Shown here one piece after another: positions 1 through 5,417 of a DNA stretch of 6,315 nt. Both the position numbers and the translations under genes were made by a program. Position 1 is the stretch's first letter. Each line of letters begins with the position of its first letter. The stretch is from positions 1-6,315 of the forward strand of contig JAQSVY010000084.1 in assembly GCA_029266935.1 (NCBI GenBank), given 5' to 3'. Under the pieces are notes generated by a model that searched no databases, was not told the origin of the DNA, and was given only the letters and a program-made list of their open reading frames with translations. The stretch comes from Burkholderiales bacterium. Lineage in GTDB: Bacteria > Pseudomonadota > Gammaproteobacteria > Burkholderiales > SG8-39.

Positions 1-1001
1 AGCGCGCCGGCCGCCAGGCCGGCGATGTACAGCCAGCCGAACAGGCGGTTGTGCTGCAGGCAGACCCGGTGGTACCAGAGCGGCCAGCCGACGTAGCCGG
101 CAGGCGCGGCCTGCGGCCGCGGCCGGCGCATGACTGCGATCGCCCGTAGAGCGCGCGGCAACGCCAGCACGACGATTGCGGCGAACGGGGTGAGCCGTCC
201 CGCCAGGATGAGCGCGGCGATCACCACGTAGATGAGCCCCACCGTAACCACATTCAAGGCGCGCGCGGCGCGCTCGCCGATGAGGACCGGCAACGTGCGG
301 TTCGCCTTGCCGGCGTCGAATTCCCGCTGGTCGATGTGCTTGCCGGTCAGGATCGACATGACGCCGAGTCCATAGGGCAGCGAGGCATAGATCGCGTCCA
401 GCGAAACCTGGCCAGCGATCACCGCGTAGCCGCCGCCCACCATGAGCGGGCCCCAGACGAGAAACACCGCCGCCTCCCCCAGGCCGATGCTCTTCAGCGG
501 CACCGGCGCAGCGTCATAGAGGAACATCAGCGCCACGCCGCCGGTGACGAAGCCGGCGGCGACCCAGCCGCGCTCGGCGATGAACCAGGCAGCGATCGCG
601 GCGCCCAGCGAGGCGAGGATCGCGAGGCCGGTGAGCAGGTGCCGGCGCTCGAGCACGCCGCTCGCGAGCGGATGCACGGTATAGCGCATCCTTGGCGAGT
701 CGGGCGTATCGTGCCCGCGCTTGTAGCCGAAGTAATCGTTGCTGAGGTTGCTGATCATGTGCGCCACCACCAGGCCGACCAGGACGAGCACAAAGGCGCC
801 GGCGCGAAAGCGCCCGTCGACCGCCGCGAGCAGGCCGGCGATGATCGCCGCCTGCGCCGAGATCACCAGGATCACGCTGCGCGAGGCGTAGAGGAACTTC
901 GAGACCGGGTCGAGCAGGCGCAGCTCCTCCGCCGCCGGCCGGTAGAAGCCGGTGAAAGCGCCCAGCCACAGCGTCGCCCTGGAGCGGGTGGAGCTCGCCA
1001 T
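1..1001 (-). CDS. UbiA-family prenyltransferase, MenA-like (3' end cut by window)
   Basis: Integral membrane enzyme of the UbiA superfamily, which transfers a polyprenyl chain from its diphosphate to an aromatic acceptor, usually in quinone synthesis. 333 codons are visible and the reading frame runs off base 1. The first Asp-rich motif region lies at about residues 84-98 (SNLSNDYFGYKRGHD), followed by HPLASGVL at 110-117. A MenA-like stretch GLGEAAVFLVWGPLMVGGGY follows at 173-192, and the second Asp-rich motif is DQREFDAGKANRTLP at 224-238. About eight or nine hydrophobic segments alternate with these loops. The ATG at 1001 is 5 bp past the stop of the dehydrogenase gene and has no clear Shine-Dalgarno sequence, so translation is probably coupled. 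The usual Asp at the fifth position of the NDxxD motif is Gly92 here. The layout resembles 1,4-dihydroxy-2-naphthoate prenyltransferase more than UbiA proper or heme O synthase, but the acceptor cannot be fixed from sequence. Family call sure; substrate unsure. Confidence 0.9.
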   Translation of the reverse strand, partial: MASSTRSRATLWLGAFTGFYRPAAEELRLLDPVSKFLYASRSVILVISAQAAIIAGLLAAVDGRFRAGAFVLVLVGLVVAHMISNLSNDYFGYKRGHDTPDSPRMRYTVHPLASGVLERRHLLTGLAILASLGAAIAAWFIAERGWVAAGFVTGGVALMFLYDAAPVPLKSIGLGEAAVFLVWGPLMVGGGYAVIAGQVSLDAIYASLPYGLGVMSILTGKHIDQREFDAGKANRTLPVLIGERAARALNVVTVGLIYVVIAALILAGRLTPFAAIVVLALPRALRAIAVMRRPRPQAAPAGYVGWPLWYHRVCLQHNRLFGWLYIAGLAAGA

Positions 1002-1006
1002 GGCGG

Positions 1007-1981
1007 CTAGGGCGTCAGCACCGCGGCGCCGCTCAGGCGTCCCTGCCTCAGGTCCGCGAGCGCAGCGTTGGCCTTTTCCAGGGGATAGGTGGTCACTTCG
1101 GTCCTCAGGGCGACATTGTTCGCGATTTCCATGAAGCGGGCGCCGTCTTCACGCGTGAGGTTCGCGACCGACTCGATGCGCCGCTCGCCCCACAGATCCG
1201 CATAGGGGAACGAGGGGATGTCGCTCATGTGGATGCCGCCACAGATCACGCGGCCACCCTTTTTCGTATTCCTTAATGCATCAATTACCAAAGAACCTAC
1301 GGGCGCGAAGATGATGGCGGCGTCGAGCGGCTCGGGCGGCGGCTCGTCGGAGCCGCCCGACCAGTGCGCGCCGCAGTGGAGCGCGAATCGCTGTCCTTGC
1401 AGGTCATTCTTCTTCGTGAAGGCGAAAACCGTTCTGCCTTCCGCCCGCGCGAGCTGCGCCAGGATGTGCGCGGCGGCGCCGAAGCCATACAGCCCGATCA
1501 CGCGAGAATCATTTGTTTTTGTGTAACACCGAAAACCGATCAGTCCGGCGCAAAGGAGCGGTGCGGCCTGCGCGTCCGGATATCGTTGCGGAAGAGCAAG
1601 GCAGAAGCGCTCGTCGGCCACCAGATGCTCGGCGTAGCCGCCCGGCAGGTGATAGCCGGTGAAGCGCGCGCGTTCGCACAGGTTCTCGCGGCTGCCGCGG
1701 CAGTACTGGCACTCGCCGCAGGTCCAGCCGAGCCAGGGGATGCCCACCCTGCTCCCGGGAGCGAATCTCTCGCCGCCCGCCTCCACCACGCCGACTACCT
1801 CATGACCAGGCGTGATCGGGCAGGGCACGCCCGCGAGCTCACCGTCGACGATGTGCAGGTCAGTGCGGCAAACGCCGCAGGCCTTGACGCGAACGAGGAC
1901 CTGCCCGGCGCCGGGTCGGGGCACCTCGAGCGTATCGGCAGACAGCGGCTCGGCCGCAGCATGCAGGCGCATCGCCCTCAT
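1007..1981 (-). CDS. Zinc-dependent medium-chain alcohol dehydrogenase
   Basis: Cytosolic NAD(P)-dependent oxidoreductase of the zinc alcohol dehydrogenase family (324 residues, normal length), interconverting alcohols and aldehydes. The N-terminal GroES-like domain carries catalytic zinc ligands Cys38 (in CGVCRTDLH), His60 with Glu61 (GHEVVG) and Cys144. The structural zinc site is complete with Cys88, Cys91, Cys94 and Cys102. The Rossmann fold begins with GLYGFGAAAH at 163-172. The second strand ends in FAFTK rather than an acidic residue, so coenzyme preference (NAD or NADP) is open. The chosen start at 1981 forms an ATGA contact with the ccoS stop. An in-frame ATG at 1972 is an alternative, and the frame stays open far upstream into ccoI, but that extension has no family similarity. 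There is no Shine-Dalgarno sequence; coupling to ccoS is likely. Three AT-richer, Lys/Asn-rich patches break the otherwise GC-rich gene. The physiological alcohol is unknown. Confidence 0.93.
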   Translation of the reverse strand: MRAMRLHAAAEPLSADTLEVPRPGAGQVLVRVKACGVCRTDLHIVDGELAGVPCPITPGHEVVGVVEAGGERFAPGSRVGIPWLGWTCGECQYCRGSRENLCERARFTGYHLPGGYAEHLVADERFCLALPQRYPDAQAAPLLCAGLIGFRCYTKTNDSRVIGLYGFGAAAHILAQLARAEGRTVFAFTKKNDLQGQRFALHCGAHWSGGSDEPPPEPLDAAIIFAPVGSLVIDALRNTKKGGRVICGGIHMSDIPSFPYADLWGERRIESVANLTREDGARFMEIANNVALRTEVTTYPLEKANAALADLRQGRLSGAAVLTP

Positions 1982-2127
1982 CGCGGGCGATCGTCGTCGT
2001 CCAGCACGTCGTGCGCCGGGCGCTCGAGGTCGTCGAACTGCCCCGACTGCAGCGCGCGCCAGAACACGGCGCCGATCAGGAGTACGAGGGCGACCGAGAG
2101 AGGGACGAGAAGGAGAAGGCTTTCCAT
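1978..2127 (-). CDS. ccoS: CcoS, cbb3-type cytochrome oxidase maturation protein
   Basis: Small inner-membrane protein (49 residues) required, in characterised relatives, for putting heme and copper cofactors into the cbb3-type cytochrome c oxidase. One hydrophobic segment covers about residues 3-22. It is followed by the family signature FWRALQSGQFDDLERPA (22-38) and an acidic Asp-rich tail. The ATG at 2127 gives the normal short length; an upstream ATG at 2208 in the same frame would add an Arg-rich stretch absent from the family. The gene starts 52 bp inside the end of ccoI in a different frame and ends in an ATGA contact with the dehydrogenase gene. No Shine-Dalgarno sequence is seen, so it probably depends on ribosomes leaving or traversing ccoI. 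The ccoI-ccoS pairing is classic, but the oxidase structural genes ccoNOP are not in this window. Confidence 0.92.
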   Translation of the reverse strand: MESLLLLVPLSVALVLLIGAVFWRALQSGQFDDLERPAHDVLDDDDRPR

Positions 2128-4403
2128 GGGGCGGCGCCCGCCAGGGGGCGCGAAGCGTTGAGCAGTACTGCGGCGGAGCTTGCGCCCATGAAGAGCGCCG
2201 CTTCCCACGGTCCGATCCAGCCTGCGGCAGCGAGCGGAAGCGCCACCGCATTATAGGCGAGCGCCCAGCCAAGATTCTGCCGCACCATGCGCATGGCGTT
2301 TCTTGCCAGCGAGAACGACTCGAGGATCGCATCAAGCCGGTTCCCCGGCAGCACTACGTCGGCCTTGAGCTGCGCAGCGTCGGCGCCCGCGCCCATAGCG
2401 AAGGAAACGTCGGCGCGCGCGAGCACCGGCGCGTCGTTCACGCCGTCGCCGATCATCGCCACCACCCGGCCTTCGGCCTGCAGGCGCGCAACGTAGTCGT
2501 GCTTCGCCTGCGGCGTCATGCCGCCTTGGCAGCGCACGACGCCCAGGCGCGCGGCCACCGCGGCTACCGCCTCGGGCGTATCGCCGCTCGCGAGATGCAC
2601 CGTGAGGCCCGCCTGCGCCATCTCGTCGATCACCCGTCTAGCGTCCGGCCGCAGCTGGTCCTCGAGCTCGAAAGCCGCCAGCCACCCGGACTCATCGGCG
2701 AGGAATACAGAGCACTGAGATTCATCTCTCCACTGAGATTCATCTCTCGATGAACTGCATAGTGACGCGCAAAAGTCCCTGCTGCCAATGCGCACGAGGC
2801 TCCCGTCGACGCGCGCCTCGATGCCCTCGCCGACGGCGTGGCGTGCTTCGACCGGGATCGTGTCGATGCCCGAAAAGGCGCGCGCGATCGGATGGCGGCT
2901 CGACGCTTCCAGCGAGGCGGCGAGCGCCAGGCATTGCCCCTCGCCGAGCCTTCCGAGGACGTACGTGCGCTTGAGCGCCAGGCGGCCTTCGGTGAGCGTG
3001 CCGGTCTTGTCGATCACTACGTCGGTCACCTTCGCAAGCGCCTCGAGCGCGCGCGAGCGCGTGAGCAGCGCGCCGCTCGCGAGCAGCTGCCCGGCGGCGC
3101 GTGTCAGCACCACCGGCGCCGCGAGCGCGAGGGCGCATGGGCAGGTGACCACCAGGACCGCGACCGCGATCCACGGGTTGCCCGAATACAGCCAGGCGAG
3201 CGCCGCCCCGGCGATCACCACAGGGGTGAGCACGCGCGCGACGCGATCGGCCGCTTCGACGAGCCGCGGCCGGCTCGCTGCCGCGCGCTCGGCGAGCCGC
3301 GCGATGGCGGCGGCCTGGGTATCCGCCCCGGCATGCGTGACGCGCACGACGAGCGGCTGCTCGAGATTCACCGAGCCGCCGACCACGCGGTCGCCGACGC
3401 CCTTGGGCACGGCTCGCGACTCGCCGGTGAGCAGCGACTGGTCGGCGCTCGAGCGCCCGCTTTCCACCACGCCATCGGCGGGAAAGCGCTGGCCAGGGGC
3501 GACGCTCAGTATTTTCCCGATGGGAATGTCTTCCTGTGAAACGCCGTTCAGCAGCGGATCCAGCTCTCTCGCGGCGCGCCGACGCAGCGTCCCCTCGGCC
3601 AGGCGCGCGGCAAGGAGCAGGAAGGCGAGCATGCTGATCGAGTCGAAATAGACTTCGCCGCTCGCCGTGAGCGTCGCCCAGGCGCTCGCGGTGAAGCCGC
3701 CGGCGAGGCCGAGCGCGATGGGCGTGTCCATGCCGAGGCGCGCGTTCGCGAGCTCGCGGCGCGCCCCGGCGAAGAACGGCCGGCAGGCGAAGGCGAGCAC
3801 CGGAAGCGTGATCACCAGGCTCGCCCAGCGCATCAACTGCGTGTCTGCCAGTGCAACCTCGCCCACATAGGCCGGGAAGGCATACATCATCACCTGCATG
3901 GCGCCGAAGGCGGCGACGAACAGGCGCCACAGCTCGGCGCGGCGCTCGCGCCGCTCGCGCGCTTCGTGGCGGCGCGGCTCGTACGGGCAGGCGTCGTAGC
4001 CGACCTCGCGCACCGCGGCGATGATCTTCGCCAGGCTGGTCCGCGACGGGTCCCAGGCGACCTGCGCGCGCTGGGTCGTGAAGTTCACGTGGACACTGGC
4101 AACCCCCGCGAGTCGGCGCAGAACCTGCTCGATCAGCCACAGGCAGGCGCCGCAGGTAACGCGCTCGAGGATCAGCGAAGCTTCGCCATTTGCCGGTTCT
4201 CGAAAATCAACATCGTGAACGGCAGCGGCGCGGGGAGCGTTGGCCGTCCGCGCCTCGTAGTAGCGCTCGAAACCGCCCGCGACGATGGTCGAGGCGACCG
4301 CCTCGCAGCCGGCGCAGCAAAGCTCGCGCTGCGCTCCGAGAAGAAAAGCGCGGTGCCTGCCGGGCTCCAGGACCGGCAGGCCGCAATGGAAGCAGGCGCT
4401 CAG
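2076..4403 (-). CDS. ccoI: CcoI, copper-transporting P1B-type ATPase for cbb3 oxidase assembly
   Basis: Inner-membrane copper-transporting ATPase that supplies copper for cbb3 oxidase assembly. From a start at 4403 it has 775 residues, close to the family norm. The N-terminus carries CFHCG (4-8) and CCAGCEAV (29-36), then a heavy-metal domain with CGAC at 84-87. Transmembrane segments include MQVMMYAFPAYV and the CPC ion motif (421-423, TCPCALALA). The catalytic parts are TGES (326-329), phosphorylated Asp465 in DKTGTLTEG, HP (504-505) and GDGVND (652-657). The last helices have AYN (716-718) and MGASSAAVLLNA. The start is odd: no ATG, GTG or TTG precedes codon 106 (GTG at 4088), which would delete both Cys-rich regions. 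A CTG at 4403, overlapping the hsp20 TGA as CTGA, would give MSACFHCG. An 18-bp duplication lies in the nucleotide-binding domain. A lost start codon or sequence error is possible; the identity is not in doubt. Confidence 0.93.
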   Translation of the reverse strand: MSACFHCGLPVLEPGRHRAFLLGAQRELCCAGCEAVASTIVAGGFERYYEARTANAPRAAAVHDVDFREPANGEASLILERVTCGACLWLIEQVLRRLAGVASVHVNFTTQRAQVAWDPSRTSLAKIIAAVREVGYDACPYEPRRHEARERRERRAELWRLFVAAFGAMQVMMYAFPAYVGEVALADTQLMRWASLVITLPVLAFACRPFFAGARRELANARLGMDTPIALGLAGGFTASAWATLTASGEVYFDSISMLAFLLLAARLAEGTLRRRAARELDPLLNGVSQEDIPIGKILSVAPGQRFPADGVVESGRSSADQSLLTGESRAVPKGVGDRVVGGSVNLEQPLVVRVTHAGADTQAAAIARLAERAAASRPRLVEAADRVARVLTPVVIAGAALAWLYSGNPWIAVAVLVVTCPCALALAAPVVLTRAAGQLLASGALLTRSRALEALAKVTDVVIDKTGTLTEGRLALKRTYVLGRLGEGQCLALAASLEASSRHPIARAFSGIDTIPVEARHAVGEGIEARVDGSLVRIGSRDFCASLCSSSRDESQWRDESQCSVFLADESGWLAAFELEDQLRPDARRVIDEMAQAGLTVHLASGDTPEAVAAVAARLGVVRCQGGMTPQAKHDYVARLQAEGRVVAMIGDGVNDAPVLARADVSFAMGAGADAAQLKADVVLPGNRLDAILESFSLARNAMRMVRQNLGWALAYNAVALPLAAAGWIGPWEAALFMGASSAAVLLNASRPLAGAAPWKAFSFSSLSRSPSYS
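2130..2142. repeat. GC-rich hairpin directly before the ccoS start
   Basis: GGCGG and CCGCC flank a three-base centre, so the mRNA could form a compact 5-bp stem ending two bases before the ccoS ATG. It lies inside the translated end of ccoI. It could hide the ccoS start until ribosomes on ccoI open it, which would fit the missing Shine-Dalgarno sequence. In DNA this GC-rich such short stems also arise by chance. Confidence 0.35.
2713..2748. repeat. Exact 18-bp tandem duplication inside ccoI
   Basis: Two perfect head-to-tail copies of an 18-base unit occupy 2713-2730 and 2731-2748. On the coding strand each unit contains GAGAT-GA-ATCTC, a 5-bp inverted repeat around two bases. The duplication keeps the ccoI frame and produces the protein segment SRDESQWRDESQ at about residues 552-563, a surface loop position in the nucleotide-binding domain between the HP motif and the GWLAAFELED stretch. 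Confidence 0.95.
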
Positions 4404-4822
4404 GAGACGGCGATGCGCTTCGCGGCGCCGTTGGACTTCTTGGGCAGCATCAAATTGAGCACGCCGTCCTTGTACTCGGCCTTGGCGCCCTTCTCGTCCA
4501 CCTCGACCGGCAGCGTGAAGCTGCGCGACACCATGCCGTAGCTGCGCTCGCTGTAGACGATCTTCTCGCCTTTCTTCTCCTCCTTTTCCTTTTTCAGCTC
4601 GGCGCGCACCGACACCTGGCTGCCGTCGATGTCGACCTGGATGTCCTCCTTCTTCACGCCGGGCACCTCGGCCTGGACGGTGTAGCCCTTCTCGTCTTCC
4701 TTGACGTCGAGCTTCATCTTCAGCTCGGTCTCGGCGGGAAAGGCCAGGGGCTTCACCCAGAAGCCCTTGGAGAATTCGTTGAACATTTCGTCGAACGGGT
4801 TGTAGCGGGTCAGGTTGCTCAT
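4400..4822 (-). CDS. Hsp20/alpha-crystallin family small heat-shock protein
   Basis: Cytosolic ATP-independent chaperone that binds unfolding proteins in oligomers (140 residues, normal length). The short N-terminal arm MSNLTRYNPFDEMF is followed by an alpha-crystallin domain at about 35-128. It has AEVPGVKKEDI (51-61), a Lys/Glu-rich loop (77-88), and the signature AEYKDGVLNLMLPK (115-128). The tail carries an IxI-type motif, Ile137-Ala-Val139, used for subunit docking. The ATG at 4822 has an AAGGAG ribosome site 6 bases upstream; the frame stays open 23 codons further but that part has no family features. The TGA stop touches the probable ccoI start, which would place a heat-shock chaperone at the head of the cbb3-maturation operon. 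No convincing sigma32 promoter was recognised. Confidence 0.96.
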   Translation of the reverse strand: MSNLTRYNPFDEMFNEFSKGFWVKPLAFPAETELKMKLDVKEDEKGYTVQAEVPGVKKEDIQVDIDGSQVSVRAELKKEKEEKKGEKIVYSERSYGMVSRSFTLPVEVDEKGAKAEYKDGVLNLMLPKKSNGAAKRIAVS

Positions 4823-4828
4823 CGGGAT

Positions 4829-4834
4829 CTCCTT
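4829..4834 (-). promoter_or_regulatory. Ribosome binding site of hsp20
   Basis: AAGGAG ends 6 bases before the ATG at 4822. It decides this start over the longer open frame reaching 4891. Confidence 0.85.
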
Positions 4835-4859
4835 GCAGGTGGTGTCCCCTATGTTGCCC

Positions 4860-4874
4860 CCGACCCAGGGTCGG
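4860..4874. repeat. Perfect 15-bp palindrome upstream of hsp20
   Basis: CCGACCC and GGGTCGG flank a single base. The palindrome lies 23 bp beyond the stop of the small secreted protein gene and about 38 bp before the hsp20 start. As RNA it would fold as a 6-bp stem with a three-base loop, but no T-run follows, so it is not a standard intrinsic terminator. It could be an operator, an attenuating hairpin or a processing site that separates hsp20 from the upstream gene. Confidence 0.5.
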
Positions 4875-4897
4875 ATGTTGATGCAGGTCAAGATCGC

Positions 4898-5161
4898 CTA
4901 CTTGAGCTCCTGGTGCTCCTGGTGCTCGTGCTTTTCGCGGTTCTGCTGCCGCCCTTGGCGCTTCCCGTGCTGGCCGGCACGCATGGCGTGCCGCTCGCGC
5001 ATCTGCTGCATGCCGTGGGCGCCGCGGCCGCCTTCGGCGCAGCCGGCCGCCTGCTCTGCAGGTTTCTCGCCCGGCTTCGCTTCCTGGGCGAGCGCGGCCG
5101 AGCCGAGCGCGAGGGCGGCAGCCGCGGCTGCGCCGATGAGGAGGGTACGGACTGTTTTCAC
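4898..5161 (-). CDS. Small secreted His/Met/Gln-rich protein
   Basis: Unrecognised 87-residue protein with a Sec signal peptide: basic start MKTVRTLLIG, an Ala-rich hydrophobic core (11-19) and a likely cut after ALA at residue 25. The mature part of about 62 residues is hydrophilic and low in complexity, with six His (49, 58, 65, 78, 80, 83), three Met (51, 54, 60), many Gln and Arg and one Cys (41). It ends KHEHQEHQELK, from a short DNA repeat. The start is GTG at 5161, chosen for the AAGGAG site 6 bases upstream and because it gives a perfect signal peptide; the open frame back to 5227 adds only unlikely residues. It is upstream of hsp20 on the same strand, 75 bp apart. A periplasmic metal-binding or stress role is a guess. 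Confidence 0.75.
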   Translation of the reverse strand: MKTVRTLLIGAAAAAALALGSAALAQEAKPGEKPAEQAAGCAEGGRGAHGMQQMRERHAMRAGQHGKRQGRQQNREKHEHQEHQELK

Positions 5162-5167
5162 TTCAAG

Positions 5168-5173
5168 CTCCTT
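5168..5173 (-). promoter_or_regulatory. Ribosome binding site fixing a GTG start
   Basis: AAGGAG lies 6 bases before the GTG at 5161 and selects that start for the small secreted protein. Confidence 0.8.
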
Positions 5174-5236
5174 GTAGGTTTTGGGGGTAATGCCATCGCT
5201 ATGACCGCACGTCCCGGCATTTGGCACGCCGCCTGT

Positions 5237-5251
5237 GTTACCAGTTGTAAC
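5237..5251. repeat. Inverted repeat GTTAC-N5-GTAAC
   Basis: A 5-bp inverted repeat with a 5-base spacer, 76 bp upstream of the secreted-protein start. Its size suits a dimeric regulator site or a weak hairpin; function unknown. Confidence 0.4.
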
Positions 5252-5264
5252 GCCGAGTTTCCCC

Positions 5265-5296
5265 AGAGACCGGGCCCGTCTTCACCGGGCATCTCT
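5265..5296. repeat. Two-part hairpin in the divergent region
   Basis: The outer arms AGAGA (5265-5269) and TCTCT (5292-5296) and the inner arms GCCCG (5274-5278) and CGGGC (5286-5290) can pair around a 7-base loop, with a bulge of four bases against one. No T-run follows on either strand, so it is not a clear terminator. Confidence 0.4.
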
Positions 5297-5339
5297 CAAG
5301 GGAGCACCTACCTGCTCTTCTGCTTCGACGCGGTTTCCT

Positions 5340-5358
5340 AGGTTCATTTCCTGAACTT
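5340..5358. repeat. Inverted repeat touching the -35 box (possible operator)
   Basis: GTTCA (5342-5346) and TGAAC (5352-5356) flank five bases. Allowing one G-T pair the symmetry extends to 5340 and 5358, where it meets the predicted -35 box. This is a typical place for a repressor or activator to bind; the regulator is unknown. Confidence 0.4.
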
Positions 5359-5385
5359 AACTCGCGTGCCGGGCGGTGCTATACG
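5357..5385 (+). promoter_or_regulatory. Probable sigma70 promoter for the DUF1330 gene
   Basis: The -35 box TTAACT (5357-5362) and the -10 box TATACG (5380-5385) are 17 bp apart, and TGC just before the -10 box makes an extended -10 element. The expected start of transcription is about 25 bp before the coding start. An inverted repeat at 5340-5358 touches the -35 box. Confidence 0.5.
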
Positions 5386-5406
5386 GGCATCCTGATCCCT
5401 TTGACC

Positions 5407-5412
5407 AGGAGG
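5407..5412 (+). promoter_or_regulatory. Ribosome binding site of the DUF1330 gene
   Basis: AGGAGG, 5 bases before the ATG at 5418, decides this start over the upstream GTG at 5376. Confidence 0.85.
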
Positions 5413-5417
5413 CGAGG

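Larger units (their letters stand above)
5174..5417. other. Divergent intergenic region with inverted repeats
   Basis: About 240 bp separate the leftward secreted-protein gene from the rightward DUF1330 gene, so promoters for both directions should lie here. Seen directly are three inverted repeats: GTTAC/GTAAC at 5237-5251, a two-part hairpin at 5265-5296 (AGAGA/TCTCT outside, GCCCG/CGGGC inside), and GTTCA/TGAAC at 5342-5356. A rightward sigma70-like promoter can be drawn at 5357-5385. No leftward promoter stands out, and no tRNA or recognised riboswitch was found. Confidence 0.6.

Noticed and set aside
992..1006. GCCGCCATGG around the prenyltransferase start, resembling a eukaryotic Kozak sequence
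   Set aside because: Chance match in GC-rich bacterial DNA; the gene context is clearly bacterial.
336..1010. 224-codon plus-strand frame opposite the prenyltransferase
   Set aside because: Its His/Arg/Ala-rich text is the complement of a clear membrane protein gene.
1260..1540. Diversity-generating retroelement target as explanation for the AT-rich patches
   Set aside because: No template repeat or reverse transcriptase is present in the window, and the patches are internal rather than at the protein's C-terminus.
1364..2753. Long plus-strand frames (265 and 313 codons) opposite adh, ccoS and ccoI
   Set aside because: They are Arg/Ser/Ala-rich, have no recognisable domains and lie opposite well-supported genes.
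2740..4140. 466-codon minus-strand frame inside ccoI
   Set aside because: It is a shifted frame of the ATPase gene, very Arg-rich and without motifs; the ccoI frame carries all P-type ATPase motifs.
4837..4892. Possible sigma32 promoter for hsp20 beginning with CTTGAC at 4887-4892
   Set aside because: No CCCCAT-like -10 box at a suitable distance.
4190..5341. 383-codon plus-strand frame with Leu-rich text opposite hsp20
   Set aside because: It is antisense to hsp20 and the secreted-protein gene; GC-rich third positions keep it open. Opposite-strand hsp20 frames are a known annotation artefact.
5262..5417. Possible riboswitch or tRNA in the structured intergenic region
   Set aside because: No glycine-, TPP- or cobalamin-type core and no tRNA T-loop consensus could be found.
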